In this document: one piece after another, positions 9,851 to 19,497 of the stretch
Layout of the letters: the number at the start of each line of letters is the position of its first letter
Numbering within the stretch: position 1 is the first letter of the stretch
NCBI GenBank assembly: GCA_025355125.1
Contig: JANXLP010000614.1
Span: 1 to 34,429 of the forward strand
Source: Opitutaceae bacterium
Lineage (GTDB): Bacteria > Verrucomicrobiota > Verrucomicrobiia > Opitutales > Opitutaceae
Length of the DNA stretch: 34,429 bases
Direction: 5' to 3'
Notes under the pieces: model-generated
Seen by the model: the letters and a program-made list of their open reading frames with translations, nothing else
What the model was told of the DNA's origin: nothing
Database searches by the model: none
Program-made: the position numbers and the translations under genes

Positions 9851-11182
9851 TCACCGCGTTTCCTGCACGCGGATGCGCCGATATTCCATCTGCCCTCGGT
9901 CGCTCTCCAGTCCGATCGGACCCGTCGCCGGCACGGGCATCGCATCGGCCAAAATCTCGCCGTTGCACGTCACGTGCGCGAGTCCGCCCTTCACGGTCAC
10001 GACGATCTCGTTCCAATCGAGTGGGCGATAGTTTTTCAGCAGGAAATAAGGCCCCGCCAATAGGAAATCCCGACACTGGAGCTGCGGTTCGCGGATATAG
10101 ATGCCGCTGTCCGCCGACGGGCTGGCGCGAAACTCCACCTTGAGCACGAAATCCTTCGGGAATTTACGCGTCGTCACCAGCTTCTGGAAATTCCGCTCGA
10201 GGCGCGACACCGTGACGATCAACCGGCCGTTCTTCGCGATAAAGCGGCCGTCGGCCGCCACCGTGGCACGCTCGGCCAAAGGCTGGTCGGCAAAACTCCA
10301 GCCCGCGAGATCGCGCCCATTGAACAGCGGCTCGAAGCCCGGCTCGGGCGTGAAATCGTCCGGCCACGCCGGCACGAGCCCGAGCGTCTCCAGCACCGGG
10401 CGCAGCGCCGCTTCCCAGCGTGAATAGCCGATGCCGTTCGGGTGAAGCAGATCGGGGAATTCTTCCGGCTTCGCATCACCCTGCGCGTTGGCGAAGAGCG
10501 TCCATGTATCGAGCACCGTCACCTGGGGCTCGTCCTTGATCGCGGCGAACAGGAGCTGGTTGAGTTTTTTAATCTGCGTCGCCGGGCGTTTCTTCACCTC
10601 CGCGCTCGGCATGACGTTGCACAACACGACGGGCAGAGCGGGATTGTGCTGCTTCAACGCCGCGAGGATCAGCCTCACGTTGCCCACGATCACCTCGGGC
10701 TCGGCCTGCTCTTCGAGATCGTTGGTGCCGATGAGGAGCACCACGCCGCTGGGCCGCAGCACGAGCACGTCTTCCGGGAGGCGAATCAGCACGCCGCGCG
10801 TCGTATCGCCGCTGATGCCGCGGTTGGCGACTTTCACGCCGGGAAACAGGCTGCCCATGCGCTCGCCCCAACCCTGCGTGATCGAGTCGCCGAGAAACAC
10901 CAGCGCCCCCTGATCGGCCGCCGTCCGACCGGCCCAGCCCGCGCGCCGCTCCCGCCAGAGTTTCCGAAACCAGTCCGCCCGGCGCAGCGGGCCCGCCCCG
11001 GGCAGGCCGTCGTCAGTCGCGGGAATTTCAAAACGGGGATCAGGTGCCAGCAGCACCGTTTCGGCGGCCTTGGTCACGGCCGCCGAGGGCGTCGGAGCGG
11101 GTGACAGCACCGTTTGAGCGCCAGCCGCGAGGGCTGAAAACGCGAAGACACCGCAGAGCCAAAATGAAGGGGCACGTTGCAT
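9851..11182 (-). CDS. Secreted SGNH/GDSL hydrolase fused to a C-terminal DUF1080 (3-keto-disaccharide hydrolase-like) domain
   Basis: Signal peptide-like N-terminus; VFLGDSITQGWG, GTNDL, DLLHPNGIGY; then FEPLFNGRDLAGWSFADQP...SADSGIYIRE typical of DUF1080. Confidence 0.88.
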   Translation of the reverse strand: MQRAPSFWLCGVFAFSALAAGAQTVLSPAPTPSAAVTKAAETVLLAPDPRFEIPATDDGLPGAGPLRRADWFRKLWRERRAGWAGRTAADQGALVFLGDSITQGWGERMGSLFPGVKVANRGISGDTTRGVLIRLPEDVLVLRPSGVVLLIGTNDLEEQAEPEVIVGNVRLILAALKQHNPALPVVLCNVMPSAEVKKRPATQIKKLNQLLFAAIKDEPQVTVLDTWTLFANAQGDAKPEEFPDLLHPNGIGYSRWEAALRPVLETLGLVPAWPDDFTPEPGFEPLFNGRDLAGWSFADQPLAERATVAADGRFIAKNGRLIVTVSRLERNFQKLVTTRKFPKDFVLKVEFRASPSADSGIYIREPQLQCRDFLLAGPYFLLKNYRPLDWNEIVVTVKGGLAHVTCNGEILADAMPVPATGPIGLESDRGQMEYRRIRVQETR

Positions 11183-11443
11183 GGGGGATTGGGGTTGCGA
11201 CGACGTTGCCGCCGGCCGGTCGGCCCGGTCAAACGCGTTCTCGGCCGTGGGTCGCAGCGCGCCGTCGCCCCTCGGGCTCGGGGTCGACCCGTGATTCCAT
11301 TCCCTCTCACCTCGGCCCGATCCCTCATCTCATTTTCCCCAAGCCCGTCCTCGGGAAATTTTCGTTTGCTTCCGCCGCACCCGCCGCGCTTTCTCTCCAA
11401 TTCTCGCAGTCGAATCCCTGTTTAAATTTAACACCACACTATC

Positions 11444-12700
<1,257 letters not shown>

Positions 12701-12726
12701 GCTCCGTAAAACGGATTTAGTTTATC

Positions 12727-12756
12727 AAGGCCGGTCGTCATGACCGGCCTTTTTCA
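12727..12756 (+). terminator. Rho-independent terminator downstream of the phosphofructokinase
   Basis: AAGGCCGGTC-gtcat-GACCGGCCTT followed by TTT, 10-bp perfect stem. Confidence 0.85.
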
Positions 12757-12764
12757 TGTCCGAG

Positions 12765-12853
12765 GTAGGGCGGATTATCCCTAATCCGCCGCCGCGATGT
12801 CGCCCGCTTCACGCCCCGCGCTCAACCGGCGCGTTAAGGATAACGCGCCCTAC
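12765..12853. repeat. REPIN/BIME-like element: two inverted GTAG-hairpins
   Basis: GTAG-GGCGGATTA-TCCC-TAATCCGCC and, on the opposite strand, GTAG-GGCGCGTTA-TCCT-TAACGCGCC. Both stems 9 bp and perfect. Confidence 0.7.
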
Positions 12854-12860
12854 CTTTAGC

Positions 12861-14234
12861 CTACTGCAAACACGCCGCCAACAACCGGTCATGCACATCC
12901 GTAGCCGCGATGCACGCATCGCCTGGCAGCGAGCCCGTGCCGATGAGCACCGGCCACTCGGCCGAGTCCTTCGGACACGTGCCGTGCGAACCTTTCACGA
13001 GTGAAGGATCGAGCGAGATCACGTCCATCAGCATCCGGAAACCGAGCATCTTTCGCACGAGTTTACCGATGACCTTCAACTTCGGCAGCGCGATCTGAGG
13101 ATCGATGAACAGCTCCACCGGATCGTAGCCGTATTTGCGGTGGATATCCACGCAGCGCGCAAAATCAGGCGCCTTCTTCTCGTCGTTCCAGTAGTAATAC
13201 GTGAACCACGCGTCCTCTGCGGAAAACGCCACGAGGTCACCTGAGCGTTCATGGTCGAGCCCCTCCGCCCGCTGGCCCTCTGCATCCAGCACCCGCGCCA
13301 CGCCATCAACACCCTCGACCGCTGCGCGCACCGCGGAAAGCAGTGAACGGTCGTTCACATAAATGTGCGCGACCTGATGATCGGCTATCGCGAAGACCTT
13401 GCTCGCGCCGCAGTCCATCAGCTCAAGATCCATCTCGTCCTTGATCGTGATCCAACCCTTAGCGCGGAACACACGGTTCAACGCAATCGAGCGCTTCACC
13501 GCCGTGATCCCGTATTCCGAGAGCACCACCGAGCGCACGCCGCGCTTCGCGTAAAAATCAATCAGCCCACCCGCCACGCGGTCGATCTCCCGATAGTCCG
13601 CCGCCAGCTTCGGATCATTCGGCCCGAGGCGCTGCAAATTATAGTCGAGGTGCGGCAGGTAAACCAGCGACAGGTCCGGCTTGTGTTTTTCTTCGACCCA
13701 CTCCGCCGAGCGCGCGATCCACTCTGAAGATTTGATTCCCGCCAGCGGACCCCAGAACGCGGGAAACGGGAACGGACCGATGTCCTTTTTGATCTCTTCG
13801 CGCAGCCCCATCGGATGCGTGTAAACGTCGAACTCCTTGCGCCCGTCGGCCGGATACATCGGGCGCGGCGTGATCGACCAGTCCGCGCTCGCATACATGT
13901 TATACCACCAAAAGAGCTTCGCGCACGTGAAGCCCGGCCGACGCTCGCGCAGCGTCTCCCAGAGTTTTTTCCCCTGCACCACGTGGTTCGACTGTTTCCA
14001 AAACTGATGCTCCGCGAGCGTGCGATCATACCAACCGTTGGCCACGCAACCATGTCCCGCTGGCGGACGCCCCGTGAGATACGTGCTCTGCGCCGTGCAC
14101 GTGACCGCTGGCAGCACCGGCTTCACGCGGATCATTCCGCCCGTCTGCACCAACGCCGAGAGCCGCGGCGTGTCTGGCCCCAACACCCGCGGTGTCAGAC
14201 CAACGACGTTGAGGATCGCGGTGCGGTTAGACAT
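12861..14234 (-). CDS. eboF: Alkaline phosphatase/nucleotide pyrophosphatase-type protein, EboF-like
   Basis: MSNRTAILNVVGLTPRVLGPDTPRLSAL...PAVTCTAQSTYLTGRPPAGHGCVANGWYDR; ends of ebo-type gene set on the same strand. Confidence 0.82.
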   Translation of the reverse strand: MSNRTAILNVVGLTPRVLGPDTPRLSALVQTGGMIRVKPVLPAVTCTAQSTYLTGRPPAGHGCVANGWYDRTLAEHQFWKQSNHVVQGKKLWETLRERRPGFTCAKLFWWYNMYASADWSITPRPMYPADGRKEFDVYTHPMGLREEIKKDIGPFPFPAFWGPLAGIKSSEWIARSAEWVEEKHKPDLSLVYLPHLDYNLQRLGPNDPKLAADYREIDRVAGGLIDFYAKRGVRSVVLSEYGITAVKRSIALNRVFRAKGWITIKDEMDLELMDCGASKVFAIADHQVAHIYVNDRSLLSAVRAAVEGVDGVARVLDAEGQRAEGLDHERSGDLVAFSAEDAWFTYYYWNDEKKAPDFARCVDIHRKYGYDPVELFIDPQIALPKLKVIGKLVRKMLGFRMLMDVISLDPSLVKGSHGTCPKDSAEWPVLIGTGSLPGDACIAATDVHDRLLAACLQ

Positions 14235-14249
14235 GGCGGGGAAACTGAT

Positions 14250-14342
14250 AGCTAAGAGCTGAGAGTCCAGAGCCAGACTTCCCCATCACACGAACCGATG
14301 TTCGGTGTCTGGCTCTCGGCTCTAGACTCTCAGCTCTTAGCT
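14250..14342. repeat. Long inverted repeat in the eboD-eboF intergenic region
   Basis: Left arm agctaagagctgagagtccagagccagac (14250-14278); right arm (14307-14342) reverse complement agctaagagctgagagtctagagccgagagccagac. Loop contains accga-tgt-tcggt. Confidence 0.9.
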
Positions 14343-14355
14343 CCATCGGCATCGC

Positions 14356-15561
14356 TCAGCCATAACGCTCGCGCAGTTCGTCAAACGCCGCCTTCACGAC
14401 CGCGCCGTCCATCTCGTGAATCTCCAGCCGCACCCCGGGCGCGCGAATCATCGGGATGCTCAAGCGGCCACCGAGGTGCTCGCGAAACTCCTCCAACCCA
14501 TCGAGCATATCCTGCCGGCCGGTCGCGCTGCGGATATGCTTCACCGGCGCAAACAATTCAAAGCCCAACCCCTGAATCACGCCTAGAATGCGCTCGGCAT
14601 CCGCCTCCGACAGCAGCCCTGTGCGCCGCGCATAGATGAGATCGATCGCCATGCCCACCGCCACCGCCTCGCCATGGCTCACACGAAACTCCGAGAGCTG
14701 CTCCAGCTTGTGCGCCGCCCAGTGGCCAAAATCCAGCGGCCGCGCCGAACCGCGCTCGAAGGGATCTCCTGCCGTCGCGATATGCTCCATGTGCTGACGC
14801 GCGCTCTCACGAATAACGGCCTCGTAGGCTTCGGCCTCAAACTTCGCCAACGCCGGCACGCGCGCCGCGATGAATTCGAAAAACGCCGCGTCGCGGACCA
14901 GCGCGACCTTCACCGCCTCGATCAGCCCCGCGCGCCGGTCGCGCGTCGGCAATCCGTGCAACAGCGAGAGATCGTTGATGATCGCGTGTGGCACGCCGAA
15001 CGAGCCGAGCCAGTTTTTCTTTCCAAAGAAATTCACGCCGTTCTTCACGCCCACGCCACCGTCGCCCTGACTGAGACTCGTCGTCGGCAGGCGCACGAGG
15101 GGAATCCCACGATGCGCCGTCGCCGCCGCGAAGCCCACAAGGTCAAGCACCGCGCCGCCGCCAACCGCGACGACATACGAATGCCGGCAAAGCCCGGCCG
15201 CTTCGATGGCTTTCCAAACCGCTTCCAATTGGGAAAAGTCATTCTTAATTCGTTCGCCGCCCGCCAGCGCCACCGGCGCCGCCGCGAGCTTCAACGTCTC
15301 GCCCCGTGCCGCGAACCAGCGCGTGATTTTTTCTGCAAACCCCGGAAACGCCGTCTCCAGCCCCGCATCCCAAATGACGAGTGCGCGCACATTTTCGCCC
15401 GCTTCCCGTGGCGTCAGCGTCTGCGCGAGCGTGAGATTTTCGAGAGCAAAGACATCGCGGGTAAAAATCAGCCGATGCTCATGCTGGAGCGTGATTGGAA
15501 ACGAAAGATTGGGCGAAGACTCAGCCATGGACGTGATAGATTTAGCCGGCATCCCTTTCAC
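14356..15561 (-). CDS. eboD: 3-dehydroquinate synthase-like sugar-phosphate cyclase, EboD-like
   Basis: VVAVGGGAVLDLVGFAAATAHRGIPLVRLPTTSLSQGDGGVGVKNGVN, SHGEAVAVGM. Start uncertain (15561, 15552 or 15528). Confidence 0.85.
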   Translation of the reverse strand: MKGMPAKSITSMAESSPNLSFPITLQHEHRLIFTRDVFALENLTLAQTLTPREAGENVRALVIWDAGLETAFPGFAEKITRWFAARGETLKLAAAPVALAGGERIKNDFSQLEAVWKAIEAAGLCRHSYVVAVGGGAVLDLVGFAAATAHRGIPLVRLPTTSLSQGDGGVGVKNGVNFFGKKNWLGSFGVPHAIINDLSLLHGLPTRDRRAGLIEAVKVALVRDAAFFEFIAARVPALAKFEAEAYEAVIRESARQHMEHIATAGDPFERGSARPLDFGHWAAHKLEQLSEFRVSHGEAVAVGMAIDLIYARRTGLLSEADAERILGVIQGLGFELFAPVKHIRSATGRQDMLDGLEEFREHLGGRLSIPMIRAPGVRLEIHEMDGAVVKAAFDELRERYG

Positions 15562-15585
15562 AACCGCAAGGCCGCAATCGCGACC

Positions 15586-16335
15586 TCAGCTCGACGCCGC
15601 TTTCCGCTGCGCCCATTTGCCGAGCGGAACCGACACCACGCAGCAGACCGCCGGTAGCCACGCGCCGATGGCGAGCAGCGCCACCGCGTCAACAAAGGGA
15701 ATGAACGCCAGCATCTTTCTCACGAGCTTGCCGAGTTTCTCCGCGGGCGCGCCGGGATGATATTCGCGGCGTGCGAGCAGACTCAGCACCACGATGTAAA
15801 TGAAGAGCGCAACGATCCACGCGACAAACGCGCGGCTCATCACGTGTCCCGGGAGCGTCGAGATCGTCACCGCGAGCATCACGCGGCAACCCGCCATGAG
15901 CAGAACGGATCCGGTCCAGCGTTTGTGCAGCCAATCGTAGAGGAGAATCGTCGCCGCCAGCCCAGCCGCCGCCATCGGCGAAGCGCCCGCGTAAACCAAC
16001 AGACCCAATCCCGCCGCGAGTTGCAGCGCGCCGACCCAACCCGCCGTCGAGCGGGCGATGAGCCCAAGCGGGATCGCGCGTTCGGGGCGATGCTTGCGGT
16101 CAAACCCTGCATCAAAGACGTCGTTCAACGTCGTGCCCCCCGCGTAGGCCAGACTGCCGGCGACAAATGTAAGCACGAGCAAACCCACCGCCGGCCATGC
16201 AGCCGTGAGCGGCGAGGAAAGCACGAGCGCGGCGAGGACGTTACTCCACACCGAGGGGAAATTTCCCGCGCGCGCGAGGTCGAGCCAAAGGCGAAAGGAG
16301 GAGCGGGAACCCGCAGCTTTATCCGACACGCTCAT
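15586..16335 (-). CDS. eboC: UbiA-family prenyltransferase-like membrane protein, EboC-like
   Basis: GGTTLNDVFDAGFDRKHRPERAIPLG (first Asp-rich UbiA motif NDxxDxxxDxxxRPxRAIP), multiple TM stretches. Confidence 0.88.
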   Translation of the reverse strand: MSVSDKAAGSRSSFRLWLDLARAGNFPSVWSNVLAALVLSSPLTAAWPAVGLLVLTFVAGSLAYAGGTTLNDVFDAGFDRKHRPERAIPLGLIARSTAGWVGALQLAAGLGLLVYAGASPMAAAGLAATILLYDWLHKRWTGSVLLMAGCRVMLAVTISTLPGHVMSRAFVAWIVALFIYIVVLSLLARREYHPGAPAEKLGKLVRKMLAFIPFVDAVALLAIGAWLPAVCCVVSVPLGKWAQRKAASS

Positions 16336-16355
16336 CGGACTCCCTCTCGATAACT

Positions 16356-16403
16356 GTAAGCCCGACCGTGGGTCGGGCTCAACCGACCAACGGTCGGTTC
16401 TAC
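16356..16403. repeat. Tandem inverted hairpin pair, REPIN-like, upstream of eboC
   Basis: GTAA-GCCCGACC-GTG-GGTCGGGC and opposite-strand GTAG-AACCGACC-GTT-GGTCGGTT; two adjacent perfect 8-bp stems. Confidence 0.65.
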
Positions 16404-16456
16404 AACATACGGGTCGGCCAAAAACACGCAGGAATTCTTCATGGGATGAAGCGGGC

Positions 16457-17632
16457 TCAAGCCATCCCCCGCGCAGCGAGCGCGGCGAGCGTCCATGCGT
16501 ATTCGCCCACGAGCTGATCTTCGATGCTGACGCGCAGCGCCGCGGGCAGCACTTCCCACGTGTAAGTTTCCATCTCCACGTGCTGACACGCGGCGGGATG
16601 CGCCTTCATCCAGTCGAGCGCGCCTAATAAATGATCGCGCGTATCGCCAAACGGCGCGCCGGGCGCGGCATGCAGCGGCAGATGAAAATGCACGCGCCAC
16701 TCGTCGTCGGGCTGCGAAGGCACTGCATCGGCGAGAGCATCGGGGAGATCGACGTAGCGCTTGCGCACGACTCCCGTGGCGGCGTTGCCCACGACGACCT
16801 GGTGCAGATACGTCGGCTCGACAAACGCCGCGAGCGCCGCGCGCCCGGCCGTATCGGGCTTCACGCACAGCGCGGAGCTCAGGTGAATTTTACTCAGGCG
16901 CAGACCGGCTGCGGCGAGCCGGTCGAGCGCCTCGGCCGGCGACTCAAATTCCACGCCGAGATGGCAGCAATCGTAGTTCACGCCGACGCGGCGCAACAAA
17001 CCCTCGGCCTCAACGCCCCAGTCGCTGGCGCGCCAACCTTCGAAAAAATCCACCGTCTCCGGCGTCGTCTCAAATGTGCAGCACGGCTCCGGCTCAAGCC
17101 CGAGGTGGAGGTCGCGACCCGTGCGGTCAGATTTTTCCGCGATGTATCGGCCGACGGCGGTGACGTTCGCATAGATCGCCGCAAGCCGCTCCGGATTGTT
17201 ATCCGTCCAAGCTTTGAACGATCCCGGCACCGTGCTCACGCTGCCCGCGACGCCGGCGGGCACGAGTTGCGCGATCAGATCGAAAAGCAGTTTCGTGTAG
17301 GCGAGGCGCTCGGGCGTGGACCAATCGGGCGCATAAACCTGCTCCTTCACGCGCGTGCCATGGAAACTGCCGTAGGGAAATCCGTTGATCGTGAAAACGT
17401 AGCAATCATTCGCATCGAGCCAGTGGCGGAATGCGGTCAATGCGGCGGGTTGCGCGAGTTCTTCGGCGGCGCGATGGCCGAGCCGGAGACCAATCGCGTA
17501 GGGCCGGCCGGCGGCGACGCGGCGACGGACAACCAGCGTGTGACGCTCGAGCGTGGCGAACGTCTGCGCCCAAGTCTCTCCGCGGTGGACGTTGGTGCAG
17601 TAGGCGAGGTGCAGGCCGTGATTCAGTTTCAT
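16457..17632 (-). CDS. eboE: Xylose-isomerase-like TIM-barrel protein, EboE-like
   Basis: MKLNHGLHLAYCTNVHRGETWAQTF... characteristic N-terminus; start at 17632 gives a 4-bp ATGA overlap with the upstream gene (tcat on + strand at 17629-17632). Confidence 0.87.
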   Translation of the reverse strand: MKLNHGLHLAYCTNVHRGETWAQTFATLERHTLVVRRRVAAGRPYAIGLRLGHRAAEELAQPAALTAFRHWLDANDCYVFTINGFPYGSFHGTRVKEQVYAPDWSTPERLAYTKLLFDLIAQLVPAGVAGSVSTVPGSFKAWTDNNPERLAAIYANVTAVGRYIAEKSDRTGRDLHLGLEPEPCCTFETTPETVDFFEGWRASDWGVEAEGLLRRVGVNYDCCHLGVEFESPAEALDRLAAAGLRLSKIHLSSALCVKPDTAGRAALAAFVEPTYLHQVVVGNAATGVVRKRYVDLPDALADAVPSQPDDEWRVHFHLPLHAAPGAPFGDTRDHLLGALDWMKAHPAACQHVEMETYTWEVLPAALRVSIEDQLVGEYAWTLAALAARGMA

Positions 17633-18447
17633 CCGACGGACTCCTCGCCGAGGCGAAACTTCGCGCACTGCGACAAAAAGCGGATCGGGTTCTGATAAAG
17701 CACCTGATCGACAAACTCCGCCGTGTGCCCGCGGCGCCGCATTTCAAACGCCGCCTTCGGCACCGCCAACGGATCGCTCACACCCCAGTCGCACGCCGAG
17801 TTGAGCCAGATGCGCTCGTGCGCACTCGTCTCCAGCATATCGACCGCGCGCGGCGGCGAAGACTTCGAATCGGGATAAAGCGTGATGCCCGCCCAGAACC
17901 CCTGATCGAGCACATGGTTGATCGTGTGCTCCTCGACATGGTCGATGATGACGCGCCCCGGCTTCACGCCTTTGTGCGAGAGCAACAGGTCCACGATGAG
18001 CCGCGTGCCCTTGAGCTTGTCCTCGAGGTGCGGGGTGTGAACGAGGATCAACTGGTCGTGCTTCACCGCGAGATCCACGTGCTGCTCGAGCACCTTGAGC
18101 TCGTTGCGCGTGTTGCGATTCAGGCCAATTTCACCGATGCCCAAGACGTTCGGTTTCTCAAGAAACTCCGGAATCATCGCCAGCACATCGGCCGCGAGCG
18201 AAAGATCCTCAGCTTCCTTCGGGTTGATGCAGAGCCAGCAGAAATGCGGCAGCAGAAACTTCGCCGCGCGCGCCGGCTCGTATTCGGTGAGCTGGCGGAA
18301 GTAGTCACGAAAGCCATCGACCGAGCTGCGGTCAAAGCCCGCCCAAAACGCCGGCTCGCACACCGCCGCGCAACCGGCCGTGACCATCGCCTGATAGTCG
18401 TCCGTGGTGCGGCTCACCATGTGACCGTGGGGTTCGATGTAACGCAT
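17629..18447 (-). CDS. eboB: TatD-family metal-dependent hydrolase, EboB-like
   Basis: MRYIEPHGHMVSRTTDDYQAM (HxH), IGEIGLN, LVHTPH, IIDHVEE, LNSACDWG. Confidence 0.87.
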   Translation of the reverse strand: MRYIEPHGHMVSRTTDDYQAMVTAGCAAVCEPAFWAGFDRSSVDGFRDYFRQLTEYEPARAAKFLLPHFCWLCINPKEAEDLSLAADVLAMIPEFLEKPNVLGIGEIGLNRNTRNELKVLEQHVDLAVKHDQLILVHTPHLEDKLKGTRLIVDLLLSHKGVKPGRVIIDHVEEHTINHVLDQGFWAGITLYPDSKSSPPRAVDMLETSAHERIWLNSACDWGVSDPLAVPKAAFEMRRRGHTAEFVDQVLYQNPIRFLSQCAKFRLGEESVG

Positions 18448-18463
18448 GTGGTCGAAAGAAGAA

Positions 18464-18784
18464 TTATTTGGCCGCGGGTTTTTGCCATGCCCCGAGCGCC
18501 GCTTTGCCGGAAGAGATTTTATCCGCCTTGGTCGTCGGATCGCTCAGCTTTTCGAGAATCCGGCGTGCCCGCTCGGGCTTGCCATCCACAAGCACTGCCG
18601 CCGCTTTGCGCAGCGCCTCGCAGCGAAAATCGCCGGACGCGCCGTAGCGTTCCACGCGGTCCAGAAACGCCGCGACCTCGATCAGCTTCGCCCGCACCGG
18701 AATGAATCCGTGATCGACGACGGCCCGCGTAGGAACGTTGGCGGGCAATCGACCCGGAGTGCGTGGGGTGCGAGTCTTGGGCAT
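18464..18784 (-). CDS. Small protein of unknown family at the head of the ebo-type cluster
   Basis: 106 aa (MPKTRTPRTPGRLPANVPTRAVVDHG...FLDRVERYGASGDFRCEALRKAAAVL...); 16-nt gap to the eboB-like gene, same strand. Confidence 0.65.
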   Translation of the reverse strand: MPKTRTPRTPGRLPANVPTRAVVDHGFIPVRAKLIEVAAFLDRVERYGASGDFRCEALRKAAAVLVDGKPERARRILEKLSDPTTKADKISSGKAALGAWQKPAAK

Positions 18785-18960
18785 GACTGAAGAGAAGTTG
18801 AAAAGTCAGATTACCGAAACCAGGTCAAAGTAAACCACTGCCTACGCGGGAAATCAAATGACTGCGTCACTACCACGCAAACGGCTTGGCTCCGCAGACA
18901 ACTCGCGCACCGTTCCCCGCGCGGCTGCGTCTCGCCGCCCACCCCCAGAATCCCCACCCC

Positions 18961-19497
18961 ATGCCCGAAGATCTCATCCTCGTAAACGAGCGCAACCGGG
19001 CCATCGGCCGAGGCGAGAAACAGGCCGTGCACGCCGCCGGTGCATTGCACCGCGCGTTTTCGATTTTTCTGGTCGATACTGACGGCCGCATCCTCCTCCA
19101 GCGCCGCCAGCGGACGAAATATCATTCGGGTGGATTGTGGGCCAACACCTGTTGCGGCCACCCTCACCCCGGCGAACGCACGTTGAGCGCGGCCAAACGG
19201 CGTTTATGCGAAGAGTTGGGCATCACCGCCCGCCTGCACTTCGGGTTTCTGGTGCGCTACGAGGCGAAGTTTCCCAACGGTCTTCGCGAAAATGAAATTG
19301 CGCACATCTACTTTGGGCTCCTTTCGACGGAGGTGCACCCCGCTCCCGCTGAAGTCATGGCCACCGACCGGCTCACGCTGGCCGAGCTGAAGCGGGCTGT
19401 CGCCGCGCGCCCCGGGAACTACTCATTCTGGCTGAAGCACTATTTGCAGCACCACGGGCGCGCGCTGCGATCCGGCCTGCTCACAGCGGCCGAGTAG
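18961..19497 (+). CDS. idi: Isopentenyl-diphosphate delta-isomerase, type 1
   Basis: MPEDLILVNERNRAIGRGEKQAVHAAGALHRAFSIFLVD...LWANTCCGHPHPGE, AAKRRLCEELGI (Nudix fold). Confidence 0.93.
   Translation: MPEDLILVNERNRAIGRGEKQAVHAAGALHRAFSIFLVDTDGRILLQRRQRTKYHSGGLWANTCCGHPHPGERTLSAAKRRLCEELGITARLHFGFLVRYEAKFPNGLRENEIAHIYFGLLSTEVHPAPAEVMATDRLTLAELKRAVAARPGNYSFWLKHYLQHHGRALRSGLLTAAE

Noticed and set aside
16631-17695. 354-aa plus-strand ORF overlapping the EboE-like gene
   Set aside because: Shadow ORF; minus-strand protein has family-level features and a 4-bp ATGA overlap with its neighbour.
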